DNA of 64,000 nucleotides. It comes from Lumbricus terrestris. Lineage: Eukaryota; Annelida; Clitellata; Crassiclitellata; Lumbricidae. The notes beneath the pieces were generated by a model. That model was not told the origin of the DNA and did no database searches. It was given only the letters and a program-made list of their open reading frames with translations. Position numbers and translations under genes: made by a program. Below are positions 59,740 through 64,000 of this stretch, piece by piece. The DNA lies in the NCBI GenBank assembly GCA_949752735.1, contig OX457042.1, positions 31,782,094-31,846,093 of the forward strand. The letters are read 5' to 3'. Numbering within the stretch: position 1 is the stretch's first letter; every line of letters begins with the position of its first letter.

Positions 59740-61872
59740 TGCTATAATTAGGTTGTTTATGACTTTTCTCAATCAATCAGTCAATCAATCAATCAATCAA
59801 CTTATGACACGGCTTCATTGTGGCTCACTCACCCTCAGTCAATGCCTTCAAATTCCCACATAATAGAAGGCACCAATAAAATAATAAGAAATAATATAGT
59901 GTAATTAAATTATAAACAAAACAAAGAACTACACCACGGCAAGGAATTTAATCATTCCAACAAAGATAATCAATTACGGTGCTAGAAGATTTGGAATTAA
60001 ACTCCTACTAGTATGAATCAGCATACAAAGAAACACTGTACACAGCAACACTATAGCTTCAATAGAAGCTGGATTGATGAAATTATTTTTTGCCTAAATA
60101 GAAGTTGGTTTACGGTTAGGGTTTAACATAGAAGTGGGTTTGACGGGAAAACTTCATCTATAAATGGAAGGTGGATTGACGAAAAACTTCTTGGTTAAAT
60201 AGAATTTGGATTGATGAAATTATCTTACGTTAAATAAAAGTGGGAATATTAAAAAGTTTCTTCATTAAATACAAGTTGATCCAAATTGGACTCCATTCAT
60301 TTTGTGTGTGACCCAAGAAGACTAGCCTACAGTCCTGGGTAATTTAAGGGTCTATGCCACAGTCTAACTTCAATCGCAACATGCAATTTGCAGCAGAATT
60401 CTGGCGGGGAATTCACCAGAATTTTTTCGCTGCGCTGTCTGAAGACCTTTCTCTTTTCAAGGGCCTGTTTTGCATTGATGACAAATAACTGTTCTTTAAA
60501 CAGAAGTTGGATTGTTGTAAAAAATAACTGTTGCTCCAATGGAAGCTGGATTGATGAAAATGATTCTTGCAAAGGCAAAAGTCAGATTTATGAAAATATC
60601 AATGATGCACTGGCCAAATTCAGTTACAGCCATTTCGTTGAGCAAAAAATGGTAGCGCCAAAACGTCAAGTACCTCAGTAAACCAGAGCAATGAACAATA
60701 GGATCAAAAGTTTTTTAATTTTGCTACATGCATGTTTGATGCATTCTGAGGATTTATCGCAGTACAGAGGAAACATCCCACTTGATGTCGCACCCAATTG
60801 TCCATATACCCAGGCAGGTGTGTGTGCACAAGTGTGCACATTAGTATACAAGAACAGTACACTTCAGAGTGTAATTAGCAGCTATTTATGTGAGTCGAGA
60901 GTAGTCATTGAAATCAAGGTGCTCCACTGATCAAGGTGTCTAATAATAACACCGGTAACAGCACATCAATGACACAATGTATTTATTTTTATTGGACATT
61001 TTTACCTCTCCAAGGCGCAGAACCAAGTGCGTGAAAAAGTGGGCGCCTCAATATCTGTGAATGTGTGGTACATTAGTGAATATACAAGTGCAGGTTTTTA
61101 CGACTGTATTTATGGGATTGTAGTGTAAATACATGTATGCAGATGAGAGCCTAGATACAAGTTCATTGTACAATGTACATGCTTGCCTGCGCGAAGCCAA
61201 GAGAAAAAACGGTCAAGCAGCTCAGAGCGAATGAGAGCAGAGAAAGTGGAAAGCTCCATGTTGAGTCGATTCCCAGAGTGGAGAAGCTGAAGCTATAAAA
61301 GGTCATTAAGTTTGCACTAAGCCTTTCTGTCCTCATAATTAGGCGATTGGCGAGTGCATATGAAAAAAAGCTAAAAAAGCTAGGCAGTGGATTTGGATGC
61401 GGTGGTGTAATGGCATGTTCTGTACCTTGTAACTGTCACAGGTTTTAATCCATTCCAAGCAATTGTTCTGCAACCCTGGACAAGTAAGTTGCTCACTCAT
61501 GATTGTCTGTGAGGAAGGTAAGGAAAACCACCTTACATAAAAAACCACCTTATGCATCTCATTCCCCAGGTGGTACAAGAGCCGAGGGGGCCTGCTTCAT
61601 GCGTAGAAAACTCATCATCGTTTATTTATTTTTGCTTATTCGAATCAAAGCACTGCGTGAAGTGGATAGAAGAAATATACCAGAAGTCCAGAAGTGATAA
61701 GTAAACAAGATAACATGGTGGTTTCAAGTGAAAAGGCCTGCATCAGTGATTCAGCTCATAAACTAAAACATTGCAACTCATGAGGAGAAGAAGCTGAAGC
61801 TGTGTACGAAGTCATCCTCACATACAAAAGAAACTAGACGGTCAGATGAGTACGGGTGCAAGAACTAATAAT
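59740..61872. other. HDAC11-like 5' intron or flank; repeat of 'AATAGAAGYTGGATTGATGA'
   Basis: An irregular array of about 40-bp units (AATAGAAGTTGGATTGATGA) covers 60055-60290 and 60490-60560. The missing N-terminal exons of the HDAC11-like gene were looked for here and not recognised. The rest is AT-rich. Confidence 0.6.
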
Positions 61873-61880
61873 GGTAGATC

Positions 61881-63746
61881 CAAAGCTCGAGGGTACGCGT
61901 ACCCTAAAATAGAATACGTTAAAATACGTACGTACCTTTCAAAAAATAGAATACGCGTATGGTACGTTACCATACACGAAAATTTTATTCATGCATGGTT
62001 TACTCAGCGACCCATAGCCAACGTATAATCCGAGGTCAACTGTAGGCCTATGCGTCATTGAAACCAGTACTTCCGGTAGCGTAGCAGTAAATTTAATTCG
62101 ATAAATTCTTTGGTTATAATTAATTTAATGCAAATTGTACTGTCTTTCTGATGAGAGCTAAGTACACGTCGCTGGTTTGTAAATTGGTGTAGCCTAACTC
62201 GAAAGTTGCAGTAGGCTATATCTATATAGCCTACGCATCAGTCAGCGATGCCCAGAGAACCTGAGAAGGAATGGACGCTAGGGAATGTAATCCCAGAGCA
62301 CTTGCTCAATCCCGGGATTCCGGGATTATAAATAAGTCAATCCCGGGATACCGGGATTGGCTTATAATGGCAATTTTAAAAATTCCTAGACGTAGTATAG
62401 TAGTAGGCCAAATACAGTAAAGCTTTCTCTTTGCTTCAAGTACTTCAACCGTGATCAATTATGACTCACGGCAAGGGCTTTAGTCATTGGTCCCTGGCAG
62501 CAGCGGGGTTTGTTTGAAACTTGACAGTGATAGGCCTACAACCAGTGGCTTCGATCCCCACTAAAAACAAATAAGTTAGACCCCTCTCCTCCCCCGCCCT
62601 AGCCTGCCCTCTCTTGTCTCTCCTTTGACTTAGATTGCCGTGAGTTTAGCTCATTTCAGATTCCCCGGTCTTTAACTGGGCTTAAGTTGCGATCTCTCTG
62701 AATAGGGTAATTGCCCTCTGCATACGACGACCCGGAATTAGGTCAGACGATACGAGGTGACCAATGCACCGACTGACCACAGCGCGAGGAACACAACAAG
62801 GTATCAGGCTAGCCAAGATTATCGAGTGAGTCATCTGATATTAAGGCAGCAACAGCCCGTTTGCATGCTGTCAAGTTCAGGCGCAATTTTGGGGTGGAGA
62901 GTGTCACCAACACGAGTGAATCGGAGTTGGGCGCTGGGTGCCTAGTCGGCCAGCACTGCTGGCATCTGTTTGTGTTCTATCAGTCAACTGAATGGTGTGT
63001 GGGTCATTGTTATGGAGGAGTCTATAGTCTGTATGCATGAACCAAGCAAGGAATGGTAGGCAGGAAAGCTAAATCTCATGCCTGATCACTGAGAAACGCC
63101 TACCCCCAGTCGCCCCTCTGGGTTTTCTGCTGGTCGCCAGCTTACCTTCATCAGGGGTGTGCTTATGTGTCGTTTTGGCGTCTATTGACCAAGGAATTGT
63201 TGCAAAATTGATCAAGTAATTTAATTAAAAAATCCGATTTTTCTGTAATCCCGAAAAACGGGATTCCATGTTTGTCAATCCCGGGATTACGGGATTGTAA
63301 AATGTCCGGGATTCCCGGGATCCCGAATACCGGGATCCCGGGATTACATTCCTTAATGGACGCGCGTGAAAGTTTTGAAAAATGCGAAAAACAATTATTT
63401 GATTGAATGCCATTTTTCGACAAGCAGTTCTGGGTTGGATCAGGCAATCGCGCAAGAACACATCTTTGAAGTGCTGCAGCAGAACTGAGACGACTGACTG
63501 GCATTAGTGCATTAAGTGCAATGTATGCTGGATAAACATAGACCTACAATATAGCATTGCAGCAATTTACTACGCCGTATACTAGGTGGTGAGTGTTTGC
63601 TTAAATTAAATTGAACATTCTTATAATGAGCAATGACGTGTTAACGTATTTTATTTATTGTTTACGTACCCTAAAATAGGGTACGTTAAAATACGTACGT
63701 ACCTTTCAAAAAATAGAATACGTATGGTACGTACCCTCGAGCTTTG
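61881..63746. mobile_element. hAT-like element, 1866 bp, ends CAAAGCTCGAGGGTACG
   Basis: Inverted ends CAAAGCTCGAGGGTACG and CGTACCCTCGAGCTTTG are flanked by a perfect 8-bp duplication, GGTAGATC (61873-61880 and 63747-63754). Just inside each end is a direct repeat (ACCCTAAAATAG, then ACGTACGTACCTTTCAAAAA). More than half of the element is a second transposon at 62279-63355. Confidence 0.85.
62279..63355. mobile_element. Nested hAT-like element, 1077 bp, ends TARGGAATGTAATCCC
   Basis: Ends TAGGGAATGTAATCCC and GGGATTACATTCCTTA are flanked by a perfect 8-bp duplication, ATGGACGC (62271-62278 and 63356-63363). Subterminal CCGGGATT motifs cluster near both ends, as expected for transposase-binding repeats. 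No intact transposase is visible. Confidence 0.87.
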
Positions 63747-63759
63747 GGTAGATCTAATG

Positions 63760-64000
63760 CAGTGGTTCCCAACCTTTTCTGACTTGAGGGCCACTTTTTC
63801 TAAGTTAGAGGACACGAGGGCCACTTTTTCTCAGTTGAAGGACATTAGGGGCAACAAGGTTAAAATTGAATTAACTAAAAGCACATAAATTTTTTTTAAT
63901 TGATTCGAAATATAAAGTTTGATGTTATTTATCGACGTTAAAATAAAATAATTTGTAATAGAAAATAATAATGTGTTCTATCCTGTCCAAATTGTTAATT
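63760..64000. mobile_element. hAT-type MITE, family 'CAGTGGTTCCCA', cut by window end
   Basis: It starts CAGTGGTTCCCAACCTTTTC, follows the reverse complement of 7136-7474 (shared AAAATAATTTGTAAT and CTATCCTGTCCAAATTGT), and continues past the window. It begins five bases after the duplication of the preceding element. Confidence 0.8.

Overview
The window is nuclear DNA from a repeat-rich animal genome, most likely a marine invertebrate deuterostome. Genes are split into short exons with GT-AG introns, and the rest is packed with hAT-type, MULE-type and piggyBac-type transposon remnants, LINE 3' ends, tRNA-derived SINEs and long micro- and minisatellites. The palindrome-like string TAGGCCTA recurs all over the introns and intergenic DNA. 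Echinoderm is my best guess for the lineage, held with low confidence. There is no bacterial, organellar or viral gene content.

Three protein genes could be reconstructed exon by exon, with splice sites and codon phases that agree. (1) Plus strand, about 2.9-28.4 kb: most of a PDE10A-like cyclic-nucleotide phosphodiesterase (tandem GAF domains, then the HD-type catalytic domain). The 5' end lies outside the window, and two internal GAF segments were not found. The gene has two tandem, phase-equivalent versions of one GAF-B exon, and its catalytic exon ends in a minisatellite that repeats the exon end plus the splice donor. (2) Plus strand, 38.99-45.58 kb: a complete six-exon F-box/leucine-rich-repeat gene of 437 codons. 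(3) Minus strand, 59.43-54.50 kb: the last six exons of an HDAC11-like deacetylase/deacylase, in which a zinc-ligand aspartate is replaced by serine. A further candidate terminal exon lies on the minus strand at 53.45-53.64 kb.

Region by region: 0-2.9 kb is a LINE 3' end split by a hAT element that itself holds a MITE. 2.9-28.4 kb is the phosphodiesterase gene, with introns filled by a FLYWCH-carrying MULE, a 1.6-kb hAT with a nested MITE, several kilobases of simple repeats, a 14-copy 85-bp minisatellite inside hAT-like ends, and two more MITEs. 28.4-38.9 kb is intergenic: tetranucleotide arrays, MITEs, a 1.56-kb piggyBac-like element, a small MITE carrying a CCCTAA-like satellite, and a 190-bp inverted repeat just before the F-box gene. 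45.6-53.4 kb is intergenic with LINE pieces and a 26-bp minisatellite. 59.4-64 kb holds upstream intron or flank sequence of the HDAC11-like gene, with a hAT nested inside another hAT.

The phosphodiesterase (cyclic nucleotide hydrolysis), F-box protein (SCF ubiquitin-ligase substrate adaptor) and HDAC11-like enzyme (protein deacylation) have no evident shared pathway. Their adjacency is probably incidental. All transposon calls rest on terminal inverted repeats and target-site duplications read by eye; no database search was possible.
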